Below, piece after piece: positions 38,062 through 46,524 of a stretch of 50,681 nt of DNA. The translations under genes were made by a program, and so were the position numbers. The number at the start of each line of letters is the position of its first letter. The stretch's first letter is position 1. The DNA lies in contig NZ_JAHSQD010000007.1 of NCBI RefSeq assembly GCF_020103755.1, forward strand, positions 1 through 50,681. The letters run 5' to 3'. The DNA comes from Streptomyces sp. LS1784 (GTDB taxonomy: Bacteria; Actinomycetota; Actinomycetes; Streptomycetales; Streptomycetaceae). Below the pieces are notes generated by a model that saw nothing but the letters and a program-made list of their open reading frames with translations, was not told the origin of the DNA and did no database searches.

Positions 38062-38744
38062 GAGGCCACCGGTCCGGCGGAGAGGGTGCGGGCCCGGCCG
38101 TCCCGGACGACCGCCTCGCGGTCCGCGTACGCGGCGACCCGGGCCTCGTGGGTGACCAGGATGACGGTGGTGCCCTGCTCCTTGGCCGAGGCGACCATCA
38201 GTTCCATCACCTGCTCGCCGGTCAGCGAGTCCAGCGCGCCGGTCGGCTCGTCGGCGAACAGCACCTGCGGACGGGCCACCAGGCCGCGGGCCAGCGCGAC
38301 CCGCTGGGCCTGACCGCCCGACAGCTCGCCGGAGCGGCGTCGCTCCAGGCCGTCCAGGCCGAGCCGGGCGAACCACGGACGGGCCTCGGCCAGCGCGGCG
38401 GCACGACGTACGCCGTTCAGCAGCAGCGGCAGGGCGACGTTCTCCTCGGCCGTCAACTCCGGCACCAGCTGGCCGAACTGGAAGACGAAGCCGAACTGGT
38501 CCCGGCGCAGGGCGCTGCGCCGGGCCTCCGGCATGGTGTCCAGGCGCTGCCCGTTGAACAGCACCTCCCCCGCGTCGGGCACCAGGATGCCGGCCAGGCA
38601 GTGCAGTAACGTCGACTTGCCCGAGCCGCTGGGGCCCATGATGGCGAGCACCTCACCTGCCTGCACGGACAGGTCGGCCCCGCGCAGGGCGGGGGTCTCG
38701 CCGAAGGCGAGGGCGACGTCGCGGGCCTCGATGATCGCAGTCAC
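38058..38744 (-). CDS. ABC transporter ATPase (LolD/MacB type)
   Basis: A 228-aa nucleotide-binding subunit with Walker A MGPSGSGKST (about 36-45), Q-loop FVFQFGQLVPELT, signature LSGGQAQRVALARGL, Walker B VLFADEPTGALD and H-switch VTHE. It energises the FtsX-type permease encoded downstream. It starts with GTG overlapping the padR stop (GTGA) and its own stop overlaps the permease GTG, so all three proteins are translationally coupled. Confidence 0.95.
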   Translation of the reverse strand: MTAIIEARDVALAFGETPALRGADLSVQAGEVLAIMGPSGSGKSTLLHCLAGILVPDAGEVLFNGQRLDTMPEARRSALRRDQFGFVFQFGQLVPELTAEENVALPLLLNGVRRAAALAEARPWFARLGLDGLERRRSGELSGGQAQRVALARGLVARPQVLFADEPTGALDSLTGEQVMELMVASAKEQGTTVILVTHEARVAAYADREAVVRDGRARTLSAGPVAS

Positions 38745-39265
38745 GCCTTCACCTCCGCGGCGAGCGCGTCCAGCCGGGCGGCGGTGAGGTCGATCCAGCG
38801 CAGGTCGGCCTCCAGGTGGAACAGGCCGTGGTCGGCGAGAAGGGCGTCCACCAGGGCGCCGGTGCGGCGCAGTTCGGTGAGTTCACGCATCCGGCGCAGG
38901 TGGGCGGCGCGCTGGGTGTCCAGGTAGTGCTCGGCGTCGCGGCCCAGCATCAGGGCCAGCACCACCTTGGTGAACAGCACTGACTGGAGGTTGGGCTCGG
39001 GCGCGACCGGCTCCTGGAGCCAGGTCTCGAACTCGGTCGCCCCGGTCTCGGTGATGACGTACCGCTTGCGCTCGGGCCCGTCGCCGGGCTCCGCCTCGCC
39101 GGCCACCACCTTGCCGTCACGGGCCAGCCGCCCGAGGGTCGCGTAGACCTGGCCGTACGGAAGGGGTTTGCCGCGGCCGAAGAGGGCGTCGTAGTCGCGC
39201 TTGAGGTCGTAGCCGTGGCTCGGCTCACGCTCCAGCAGCCCCAGCAGGGTCAAAGGAACACTCAT
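38741..39265 (-). CDS. PadR-family transcriptional regulator
   Basis: A 174-aa repressor-like protein. The winged-helix PadR domain (about 1-80: LLGLLEREPSHGYDLKRDYDALFG and LPYGQVYATLGRLARDGKV) is followed by a C-terminal helical dimerisation domain. It heads the operon with the ABC ATPase and permease and probably represses it until its ligand, likely the exported drug, binds. ATG at 39263-39265 is preferred over a GTG five codons upstream. A TATGTT -10 box lies 6 nt before this ATG, suggesting leaderless autoregulated transcription through the operator beside it. Confidence 0.9.
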   Translation of the reverse strand: MSVPLTLLGLLEREPSHGYDLKRDYDALFGRGKPLPYGQVYATLGRLARDGKVVAGEAEPGDGPERKRYVITETGATEFETWLQEPVAPEPNLQSVLFTKVVLALMLGRDAEHYLDTQRAAHLRRMRELTELRRTGALVDALLADHGLFHLEADLRWIDLTAARLDALAAEVKA

Positions 39266-39274
39266 GAGAGAAAC

Positions 39275-39302
39275 ATACACCCGGCGTATACTCCGAGTGT
39301 AT
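39275..39302 (-). promoter_or_regulatory. Symmetric PadR operator overlapping the padR promoter
   Basis: ATACAC-ccggc-GTATAC-tccga-GTGTAT is a perfect spaced dyad centred between 39288 and 39289. It is AT-rich against a very GC-rich background and ends 10 nt before the padR ATG, overlapping the likely -10 (TATGTT). PadR operators are typically such palindromes. Confidence 0.75.
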
Positions 39303-39671
39303 ATCTGGGCAGAATACGGCCCCGAGCTGGGGCAACGTCAGCTTCCCGGCAGAGCAGGGGCGGAGAACGGGCAGGAGCCGGACACGGCACAGGCAGGGGG
39401 TGACCCCACGACCACCCCCTGCTCCGCACCTCGGCCCGGCGCCCCCACGGTCGAACCGGGCCACGGCCGCGCCCAAGCACCGGGAGGACGCCGCCGGTTC
39501 CCAGCCTGCCGGACCGGGCGGCGACCGCCGAGGGGCCGAACGTCCCGCCCGCGGGGCCGAGCGGCCCTGGCGGTCCTACGGACGCGCACGACTCTTGTGC
39601 GCGGTGGGCCGCCTGGTGGACATTGGGGGCGGAACCTCCCCGCGTCCCCGCGCCCCTGAGGAGCACTCACC
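39303..39671. other. Gene-free spacer between padR and a membrane-protein gene
   Basis: About 370 bp. Open frames are present but are Pro/Arg-rich with no domain or start signal, so none is called. The upstream part should hold the padR -35 region. The promoter for the rightward gene is not obvious. Confidence 0.4.
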
Positions 39672-40325
39672 GTGTCCAGCACACCCCGTCCGGCCAGGCC
39701 CGCGTCGCTCCCGCGGCGCACCGGCCGGCGGCTGCGGCGGGCCCTCGGTGCCCGGCACGAGCCGCTCGTCCGCCCCCTCGACCGATCCCGGGCCCGCGCC
39801 TGGCTGTCCGCCGTGCTCGGCGTGGTGCTCGCCCTCGCCCTGTCCGTGGGCGGCAGCCTGCTCCTCTACCGCTCCACCGCGCCCCGGGCCGACGCCGACC
39901 GCGCCCGGCTGCGCCAGGTCGACGCGGTGGTCCGCAACGTCCCGGACCGCACCGCCGCCGGCAGCCGCTTCGCCGGCGGCTACAGCGACCGCGTCGACGT
40001 CGACGCCGCCTGGACCGCCCCGGACGGCACCCAGCACCTCGGCACCGTCCAGGCCCCGCATTCGGCCGTCGTCGGCAGCCGCGTCCCCGTCTGGGTCGAC
40101 CCGGCCGGCGCCGTCTCCGATCCCCCGGCCGACCGCGCGGCCCTCGCCGTCTCCGCCGCCTGCACCGGCGCGGGCGCCCTCCTCACCCTGCTGGCCCTGC
40201 TCGCCCTCGCCCTCCGCGTGCGCCTCCACACCCTCGACCGTCGCGCCGAAGCCGCCTGGACCTCCGACTGGGCCCGCCTCGAACCCCTCTGGAGCGGCCG
40301 CGCCGGCCACCGCCGGGAGGACTGA
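39672..40325 (+). CDS. Two-TM membrane protein, Rv1733c-like
   Basis: A 217-aa protein with an Arg-rich N-terminus, one TM at about 43-67, an extracytoplasmic domain of about 85 residues (DRVDVDAAWTAPDGTQHLGTV) and a second TM at about 155-180, then a basic C-terminal tail. This architecture is shared with actinobacterial Rv1733c-like proteins of unknown function. GTG at 39672 has GAGGAG 8 nt upstream. Confidence 0.75.
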   Translation: MSSTPRPARPASLPRRTGRRLRRALGARHEPLVRPLDRSRARAWLSAVLGVVLALALSVGGSLLLYRSTAPRADADRARLRQVDAVVRNVPDRTAAGSRFAGGYSDRVDVDAAWTAPDGTQHLGTVQAPHSAVVGSRVPVWVDPAGAVSDPPADRAALAVSAACTGAGALLTLLALLALALRVRLHTLDRRAEAAWTSDWARLEPLWSGRAGHRRED

Positions 40326-40365
40326 CCGGGCCGAGGCGGGAGCCCGGCGCCGACCCGGCATCCCG

Positions 40366-40800
40366 TCAGTCGCCGGTGGTGCCCCAGAAGTACAGGCCGT
40401 CAGGAGCGCCGTCCGGTCCGTAGGTGATCGTGCAACATCCCGAGCCCCGGAAGGAGGGCGGGAAGTCGATGTCGCCCCCGCCCTGTTCCTCCGCGGCGCG
40501 GACGGTGTCCAGCGAAGGCCGGTCGGTACCGAACAGCTCCGCGACCTCGGCCCCCTCCACCACCCGGACGTCGCCGTGGTCCTCCTCGTCGACGGCGCAG
40601 TGGACCACGGTGACCACGTCGAGCACGGAGTGCGCGCCCTCCTCCTCCAGATGACCGGAGTCCATGAGCTCCGCGAGCGATTCGATCCCCTCCTCCCGGT
40701 AGTACTCGTGCTCCGTGAGGACTTTCTCCCTCAGCGCATCCAGGGCGGCCTGGAGATCCTCCCGGTAGGGAACCGCGTACGACCAGGCGCTGGCGCCCAT
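40366..40800 (-). CDS. Conserved hypothetical protein, actinomycete-specific
   Basis: A 144-aa acidic soluble protein starting MGASAWSYAVPYREDLQAALDALREKVL and ending GLYFWGTTGD. The start and end resemble a family of Streptomyces hypotheticals that share SYxVPYxxDxxxALxxLRxxVF and yFxGxSGD patterns. No function is known and no membrane segment or signal is present. A weak AAGGAC precedes the ATG. Confidence 0.7.
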   Translation of the reverse strand: MGASAWSYAVPYREDLQAALDALREKVLTEHEYYREEGIESLAELMDSGHLEEEGAHSVLDVVTVVHCAVDEEDHGDVRVVEGAEVAELFGTDRPSLDTVRAAEEQGGGDIDFPPSFRGSGCCTITYGPDGAPDGLYFWGTTGD

Positions 40801-40959
40801 TCAACTCACTTGTCCTTTCACGACGATCCGCAGGCCGCGGACCTGCCGGGACGGTAGCGCACCGGCAGGACCGTGGCTGGGCCCAGCGCTGACGCGGGCC
40901 GATCGGAGACGGGCGACGGGCGGAGGGGCGGGCGTCGGCTCCGGGGCCGACGTGGCCGG

Positions 40960-41637
40960 TCAGAGCGGGCGGGTCCAGGCCGGGGTGGGGGTACGTCTGG
41001 CGGCGTGGTGGGTGAGGGCGGCGACGGCGAGAAGGAGGGCGAAGGCAAGGGCGAGCGCGACCGGAACGTCAACACGGAGGACGAGGAGGGCGCCGAACAG
41101 GGCTCCGGCGAACATCCAGACCGCGGAGGCGAGGCGGCGGGGGCCGGCGCGGTCGGCGGCGAGGGCCGTGATGGTCATGGTGAGCACGGTGGTGGTGAGG
41201 TCGGGCACCTTCAGGGCACGGACCACCGCGTTCTGACCGCCCATGGCGAAGCCGAGCAGCCCGATCAGGGTGTAGCGGGCCGGGTCGGAGGTGTGGCCGG
41301 CCACGGCCGCCAGCACGGTGGCCGCCGCGACCAGCACCGACTGGACGGCGACGGCGGCGGTCAGCAGGTGCCCGCGGTGGCCGGGCAGCCGGCGGGCGAG
41401 GTGGCCACCGGCCAGGGCGCCGAGCACGAAGGCGGCGAGAGCGGCCAGCGAGGCGGTGGCGGAGAGGTTGGCCGCGCCGGCCAGGGCGAAGCCGAGGAAC
41501 ACCACGTTGCCGGTCATGTTGGCGACGAAGACGTGGCCGAGTTCCAGGTAGCTGACCGCGTCCACCACTCCGGTGACCACGGTCAGCACCAGCAGCATCG
41601 ACACCAGCAGCCCGTGCTCGGGTTCGGGGGTCGGCAT
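40960..41637 (-). CDS. DUF1275 (YoaK) family membrane protein
   Basis: A 225-aa protein with six hydrophobic segments and the DUF1275 pattern GVVDAVSYLELGHVFVANMTGNVVFLGFAL near the N-terminus. The function is unknown; members are common in actinobacteria. The ATG at 41635-41637 is preferred because GGAGG lies just upstream; the frame stays open to a GTG at 41694. The mgtC remnant lies 61 bp upstream on the same strand. Confidence 0.88.
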   Translation of the reverse strand: MPTPEPEHGLLVSMLLVLTVVTGVVDAVSYLELGHVFVANMTGNVVFLGFALAGAANLSATASLAALAAFVLGALAGGHLARRLPGHRGHLLTAAVAVQSVLVAAATVLAAVAGHTSDPARYTLIGLLGFAMGGQNAVVRALKVPDLTTTVLTMTITALAADRAGPRRLASAVWMFAGALFGALLVLRVDVPVALALAFALLLAVAALTHHAARRTPTPAWTRPL

Positions 41638-41698
41638 CGGGCCTCCAGACGGTTCGGGTGACGGTTTCGGGTGGTGGCGGGCCTTCCGTTCCACTCCC

Positions 41699-41983
41699 TC
41701 AGGCGAGCGCCGGGCTCCCCGGCTCCTCCGGCTCGTCGTCCAGGTGCCGGTGCAGATCGCGTACGCCGGGCTCCGACGACAGCCGGGTGACGACCTGTTC
41801 GCCGCCGACGTCGCCGACGGCCTCGCCGTACGGCACGACCAGGGTGGCGCCGGCGGCGACCAGGACGTTGGTGCGCAGGCCGGCCGTCCCGGACCGCCAC
41901 TGGCGATCGACGCCGATCAGCGCGCCGCAGGCGACACCGGTGGCGGTCCGGGCGAGGAAGTCGGCGGTGGTCAGGGTGTGCAC
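41699..41983 (-). pseudogene. MgtC/SapB-like gene with internal deletion
   Basis: The 94-codon frame starts at GTG 41981-41983 with AAGGAGG upstream. It encodes the N-terminus of MgtC/SapB: FLARTATGVACGALIGVDRQWR and GLRTNVLVAAGATLVV. It then jumps to a C-terminal MgtC-like tail, VTRLSSEPGVRDLHRHLDDEPEE. Intact proteins are about 220-240 aa, so roughly 130 residues of TMs and linker are missing while the frame is kept. It may be a decaying gene or, less likely, a functional mini-protein with one or two TMs. Confidence 0.65.
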
Positions 41984-42035
41984 GACGGCACCTCCTTCAC
42001 GGGAGGAGGGTACGGACGGGTGGCGAGCCACCGCA

Positions 42036-42059
42036 CACCGCCCGTCCGTACGGGCGGTG
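42036..42059. terminator. 10-bp perfect stem-loop upstream of the mgtC remnant
   Basis: CACCGCCCGT and its exact complement ACGGGCGGTG are separated by a 4-nt loop. It sits 53 bp before the remnant's start. It may be a terminator for leftward transcription or an operator. Confidence 0.4.
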
Positions 42060-42377
42060 ACACATGGTCAGTGGTTCGGCGCGCGATCGGGACGACCTCG
42101 ATGATGACCACCGCCGTCGCGCCCGGCGGGTAGGCGCGCAGGGCGGCCGCACCAGCCCTGCGGGCCGGCGCACGCGCACCTGACCGCGCGTCGGGCGACG
42201 CGTCTCGCGCCATGGCCGGGCGCCGGCGGCCCGGAGCCGTGAACCTTCCCGAGCATAGACCGACCCCGAACGACCCGGGTCGGGTTTCCATCCGCACCCT
42301 CGACAGCTTTGTAGAAGTTTGACCGAATCCGATCACTCCCACCCGGGAACCACCCCGCCCTGCGCCACGTCCTCCGG

Positions 42378-42400
42378 CATATATAGTTCACCGACATATG
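42378..42400 (+). promoter_or_regulatory. AT-rich promoter/operator before the second ABC operon
   Basis: CATATATAG (42378-42386) and CATATG (42395-42400) form a rare AT-rich, partly symmetric patch 28-50 bp before the ABC ATPase GTG. A -10 such as TATATA and a regulator site are likely. It resembles in style, not sequence, the padR operator. Confidence 0.5.
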
Positions 42401-42427
42401 CAGTTGAGAAGCTCACGAGGGGGAAGT

Positions 42428-43198
42428 GTGTCCCACACCGATCCGACCCGGCCCGCGCCCGTCCTGCGCCTGGCCGACGTCACCCGCGTGCACGGGCGGG
42501 GCGCCGCCGAGGTGCACGCCCTGCGCGGCATCGACCTGGCCGTCCACCCCGGCGAGTTCGTCGCCGTCATGGGCCCGTCCGGCTCCGGGAAGTCCACCCT
42601 GCTGACCCTGGCCGGAGGGCTGGACCAGCCCACCGACGGCGAGGTGCTGGTGGAGGGGGTCGCGCTCGGCGGCCTCGGCCGCGGCAGGCTCGCCGACCTG
42701 CGGCGGCGCTCGATCGGGTACGTCTTCCAGGACTACAACCTGATCCCGGCCCTCACCGCCGCCGAGAACATCGCCCTGCCGCGCGAACTGGACGGCGTCC
42801 CGGGACGCCGGGCCCGTCGGGAGGCGCTGGCCGCGCTGGAGGAGCTGGGCATCGGCGAGCTCGCCGACCGCTTCCCCGACGACATGTCCGGCGGCCAGCA
42901 GCAGCGGGTCGCGATCGCCCGGGCGCTGATCGGCGAGCGCCGGCTGGTGCTCGCCGACGAACCCACCGGCGCCCTCGACTCCACCACCGGCGAGGCGGTG
43001 CTCGCCGTGCTGCGCGCCCGCTGCGACGCCGGCGCGGCCGCGATGATGGTCACCCACGAGGCGGCCCACGCCAGTTGGGCGGACCGCGTGGTCCACCTGC
43101 GGGACGGCGCGATCGCCTCGGAGACCCCCGGTCGACGCTCCTCCGCCCGCCTCGCGGCGGTGCACCGGTCCGGCGCGGTCGGCGAGGTGGCGCCGTGA
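42428..43198 (+). CDS. ABC transporter ATPase (MacB/LolD type)
   Basis: A 256-aa ATPase with Walker A MGPSGSGKST, Q-loop YVFQDYNLIP, signature MSGGQQQRVAIARAL, Walker B LVLADEPTGALD and VTHE. GTG at 42428 lies 4 nt after GAGGGGG. It overlaps the permease gene by GTGA at 43195-43198, so the two form one transporter. No cognate two-component system is adjacent. Confidence 0.95.
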   Translation: MSHTDPTRPAPVLRLADVTRVHGRGAAEVHALRGIDLAVHPGEFVAVMGPSGSGKSTLLTLAGGLDQPTDGEVLVEGVALGGLGRGRLADLRRRSIGYVFQDYNLIPALTAAENIALPRELDGVPGRRARREALAALEELGIGELADRFPDDMSGGQQQRVAIARALIGERRLVLADEPTGALDSTTGEAVLAVLRARCDAGAAAMMVTHEAAHASWADRVVHLRDGAIASETPGRRSSARLAAVHRSGAVGEVAP

Positions 43199-45936
43199 GG
43201 ATCGGAGCCTGGCGGGTCGCCCTGCGCATCGCCCGCCGCGACGCACTGCGCGCCAAGGGCCGCAGCGCGCTGATCGCCGCCATGATCGCGCTGCCCGTCC
43301 TCGGCGTCACCGGCGCCGACGTGGTCCACCGCAGCGGGCAGCTGACCCCGGCCGAACGGGTCGAGCGGGTGGTGGGCGGCGCGGACGCCCTGGTCACGTC
43401 GCTCGACCCGGGCCGGCTGGTCGAGCAGGCCCCGATCGCCGAGGACGGCGTCTTCTCCGTCCCGCCCCGCCCTGGGGAACAGCCGACACCTGAACAGCAG
43501 AAGGGGGCGAGCACCGACCCGACCGCCCTGATCGGTTCGCTGCTGCCGCCCGGAAGCGCGCTCACCCCGGCCCGGCCCGGGCCGGAGACCGGCGCGACCT
43601 CGCCCGAGGGCCTGGTCCGCACCCTCACCACCGAGGCCGACCTCGGTGACCCGATCTGGCGCGGCCGGCTCGACCTGGTCGAGGGCCGCGCCCCGAGCGC
43701 CCCGCACGAAGTGGCCGTCACCCGGGCCTTCCTGGGCCGCTCCGGGCTGAAGCCCGGCGCCACCACCACCGTCCAGGGCCTGGAGCGCACCACCTACACC
43801 ATCACCGGCGTGGTCGAGCACCCGAGTGAGCTGGGCCGAGTCGAACTCATCTCCCGGCCGGGCGAGTTGATCGACCCGCTGAGCAGCGCGACGGCCGTCG
43901 GCGGGCCCGCCGCGGAGAAGCCCTCGGCCACCCGGTCCGCTTGGCTGGTCCGGCTGCCGTCCGGCGCCACCCTCGACTGGGCCACGGTCCAGCGGTTCAA
44001 CGCCCACGGCTACACGCTGACCGCACGCTCGGTGGCGCTCGCCCCGCCGCCGGAGCGGGCCGTCCCCTACTACCGCGACTCGTACCGCTACAGCGGTCCG
44101 ACGGGCGCCGACAACACCAGAGTGGTCGTCGCCACGGTCACCGGCATGGCGCTGCTGGAGGTCGCCCTGCTCGCCGGGCCCGCCTTCGCGGTCGGCGCCC
44201 GCCGCTCGCGCCGCCAACTCGCCCTGCTCGGCGCGGCCGGCGGCAGCCGGACCCACGTCGGTGCGGTGGTGCTCGGCGGCGGCGTGGTCCTCGGCGCGAC
44301 CGGGGCGGTGGTCGGCGTGGTGCTCGGCACCGTGGTTGTCGCCCTGCTGCGGCCGTGGATCGAGCAGATCGGCGGCGTGCGCTTCGGTCACTTCGCCGTG
44401 CCGCCGCTGGACCTGATCGCGATCGCCGGGATCGGCCTGGCCACCGCGCTGCTCGCGGCCGCGCTGCCGGCGCTTCAGGCCGCCCGCCGCAGTGTCACCG
44501 CCGGGCTTACCGGCCGGGACACCGTCCGCGGGCCCAGCCGCTGGGTCACCGTGTGCGGCGCGGTACTGGTCGCCCTCGGCGCCGTGCTCGCGATGTACGG
44601 AGCGGGCGCGATCCAGCGCGACCAGCCGGGCGTGGGCGGCTACGACACCCGTACGCTCACCGTGCTCGGCGGTTCGGTGACCGCCGAGCTCGGCCTGCTG
44701 CTGTGCACCCCGATGCTGGTCGCGCTGATCGGCCGGGCCGCCGGCCGGCTGCCGCTCGGGCCCCGGCTCGCGCTGCGGGACTCCGCCCGGCACCGCTCGC
44801 GCACCGCTCCGGCGGTGGCCGCGGTGATGGCCGCGGTGGCCGGTGCCGTCGCCATCGGCGTCTACACCGCCAGCACCGACGCCGAGAACCGGCGCGACTA
44901 CCGGCCCCAGGCCCCGTACGGCGCCGTCCAGCTCATCACCTACGTCGACGGCCCCCGGCTCGACGAGGAGCGCGCCTCCTTGGAGAAGCAGCTGACCGGG
45001 CTCGGCCCGCGCGGCGACCTCGGCGAGGTGCTGTACCGCTTCTGCGAGAACTGCTCCAGCACCGTCCAGCTCAAGGGCCCGGTGGAGCGGCGCGGCCTCG
45101 GCGCCCCGCCGCACCTGGCCACTGGTGACGCGAACGTGCTGCACAACCTGTTCGCCGTCCATGATCCGGCCGCCGAACAGGCGCTGGCCACCGGCAAACT
45201 GCTGGTCTTCGACCGGGCCCTGGTGGGCGCCGACGGCAAGGCCGTGATGATGCTGCGCGGTGGCGGCGGCGCCCCGGTGCAGCCGGGCGAGGTGCCCAAG
45301 CCCGACCTTCAGGAGGTCCCGGTCGACGCGGTGCTGGTGGACAACCCGGCCGCCGCCGGCTTCGCCCAGGGCCTGGTACTGCCCTCCGCCCTGCCCGGGC
45401 TCGGGCTCTCCTCCCAGCCGACCGGCTCGGTCTGGCTGCCCGCCACCCCGCCCGACCGCAAGGCGCAGCAGCGCGCCGAGGCGGCCACCGTCCAACTGGA
45501 CCGTTTCGCCAGGCTGGAGGTGGAGCGGGGGTACCAGCCGAAGAGCGACGCGCTCACCCTGGCCCTCACCGGCTTCGCCGGGCTGGTCGTGCTCGGCGCG
45601 GCCGGGATCGCCACCGGCCTGGCGGCCGCCGACTCCCGGCAGGACCAGGCCACCCTGGCCGCGGTCGGCGCGCCGCCGCGGATCCGGCGGAGCATGGCGG
45701 GCCTCCAGTGCACGCTGATCGCCCTGCTGGGCGCGCTGCTCGGGGCGGTCAACGGGTTCGTGCCGGCGGTGGGGCTGCTGAAGTCCCGGGCGAGCGGATT
45801 CGGGGCCAAGCCGGCGCTGGTCACCGCGCCCTGGGGCGAGCTGCTGCTGGTCGTGCTGGTGCTGCCGGTGGTCGCGGGGCTGCTCGCGGCGCTGTTCACC
45901 CGGTCCCGCATCCCGCTCGGGCGGCGGCTGTCCTGA
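43195..45936 (+). CDS. Large FtsX-type ABC permease
   Basis: A 913-aa permease with an N-terminal TM (about 20-40), a large extracellular domain (about 45-305), FtsX-type TM bundle (about 310-435), further TMs (about 450-580), a second extracellular domain (about 585-780) and three last TMs. The second extracellular domain contains a CENC pair (YRFCENCSS near residue 620), a possible disulfide or metal site. It pairs with the ATPase encoded upstream. Cargo unknown; candidates are peptides, lipids or cell-wall antibiotics. Confidence 0.9.
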   Translation: MRIGAWRVALRIARRDALRAKGRSALIAAMIALPVLGVTGADVVHRSGQLTPAERVERVVGGADALVTSLDPGRLVEQAPIAEDGVFSVPPRPGEQPTPEQQKGASTDPTALIGSLLPPGSALTPARPGPETGATSPEGLVRTLTTEADLGDPIWRGRLDLVEGRAPSAPHEVAVTRAFLGRSGLKPGATTTVQGLERTTYTITGVVEHPSELGRVELISRPGELIDPLSSATAVGGPAAEKPSATRSAWLVRLPSGATLDWATVQRFNAHGYTLTARSVALAPPPERAVPYYRDSYRYSGPTGADNTRVVVATVTGMALLEVALLAGPAFAVGARRSRRQLALLGAAGGSRTHVGAVVLGGGVVLGATGAVVGVVLGTVVVALLRPWIEQIGGVRFGHFAVPPLDLIAIAGIGLATALLAAALPALQAARRSVTAGLTGRDTVRGPSRWVTVCGAVLVALGAVLAMYGAGAIQRDQPGVGGYDTRTLTVLGGSVTAELGLLLCTPMLVALIGRAAGRLPLGPRLALRDSARHRSRTAPAVAAVMAAVAGAVAIGVYTASTDAENRRDYRPQAPYGAVQLITYVDGPRLDEERASLEKQLTGLGPRGDLGEVLYRFCENCSSTVQLKGPVERRGLGAPPHLATGDANVLHNLFAVHDPAAEQALATGKLLVFDRALVGADGKAVMMLRGGGGAPVQPGEVPKPDLQEVPVDAVLVDNPAAAGFAQGLVLPSALPGLGLSSQPTGSVWLPATPPDRKAQQRAEAATVQLDRFARLEVERGYQPKSDALTLALTGFAGLVVLGAAGIATGLAAADSRQDQATLAAVGAPPRIRRSMAGLQCTLIALLGALLGAVNGFVPAVGLLKSRASGFGAKPALVTAPWGELLLVVLVLPVVAGLLAALFTRSRIPLGRRLS

Positions 45937-46000
45937 GTGCTCACGGTCGGCCTGGGACACGGCTCGGACACTCGCCGACCACCGGCTGACACCGCTTGGA

Positions 46001-46033
46001 CACCACCTGGGCACCACCCGGGCACCACCCGGG
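46001..46033 (+). repeat. Three tandem 11-bp repeats
   Basis: CACCACCTGGG, then CACCACCCGGG twice, adjacent at 46001-46011, 46012-46022 and 46023-46033. They lie between the ABC permease and the BlaI-like gene. A TAGCAT -10-like box lies at about 46087-46092. Confidence 0.8.
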
Positions 46034-46122
46034 CCGCGCCGGGCGTCCGCCCCCTTCGTCCGGGGGCGGGCGCCCGGCGCTCGCCGTAGCATGGGCCGCG
46101 TTCCGGCCGGCGAAGGGCGCCG

Positions 46123-46524
46123 GTGGTCGGCTCGGCGAGGGAGCAGAGGGCGGTGCTACGGGGGTTCGGCGATCTCGAGGCCGAGATCATGGACCGGTTC
46201 TGGTCCTGGGGCCGGCCCGCCACGGTGCGCGAGGTGGTGGACGACCTCCAGCAGGAGCGGGCGGTCGCGTACACCACCGTCACCACGGTCGCGGACATCC
46301 TGCACACCAAGGGCTGGCTGCGCCGCGACAAGGTCGGCCGCGCCTGGGTGTACGAGCCGACCTGCACCCGCGAGGAGTACACCGCCCAGCTGATGCACCA
46401 GGCGCTGGAGACCACCCCCGACCGGGCGGGCGCGCTGCTCCACTTCGTCGACCGGATCAGCGGGGACGAGGCCTCGGCCCTGCTCGCCGCGCTCGAACAG
46501 GTGAAGTCCCGGGGCCCTGAGTGA
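46123..46524 (+). CDS. BlaI/MecI-family transcriptional repressor
   Basis: A 133-aa winged-helix protein: FGDLEAEIMDRFWSWGRPATVREVVDDL, AYTTVTTVADILHTKGWLRR and GRAWVYEPTCTREEYTAQLM. It matches BlaI/MecI/CopY repressors, which control beta-lactam or metal responses and are inactivated by proteolysis through a BlaR1-type partner. GTG at 46123 follows AAGGG; a second GTG at 46153 is an equally possible start. It overlaps the M56 protease gene by GTGA. Confidence 0.9.
   Translation: MVGSAREQRAVLRGFGDLEAEIMDRFWSWGRPATVREVVDDLQQERAVAYTTVTTVADILHTKGWLRRDKVGRAWVYEPTCTREEYTAQLMHQALETTPDRAGALLHFVDRISGDEASALLAALEQVKSRGPE

Larger units (their letters stand above)
41984..42427. other. 444-bp spacer with several dyads, before the second ABC operon
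   Basis: No supported gene. It contains a 10-bp inverted repeat at 42036-42059, a GCAGGGC/GCCCTGC dyad near 42135-42160, the 12-bp palindrome CGACCCGGGTCG near 42274-42287 and an AT-rich promoter-like patch at 42378-42400. Confidence 0.5.

Noticed and set aside
39264..39659. Plus-strand frame starting inside the padR operator
   Set aside because: Pro/Arg/Gly-rich, no Shine-Dalgarno, no domain; it begins within the operator.
41971..42342. Minus-strand frame upstream of the mgtC remnant
   Set aside because: No domain; it overlaps a perfect hairpin and the strong Shine-Dalgarno of the remnant.
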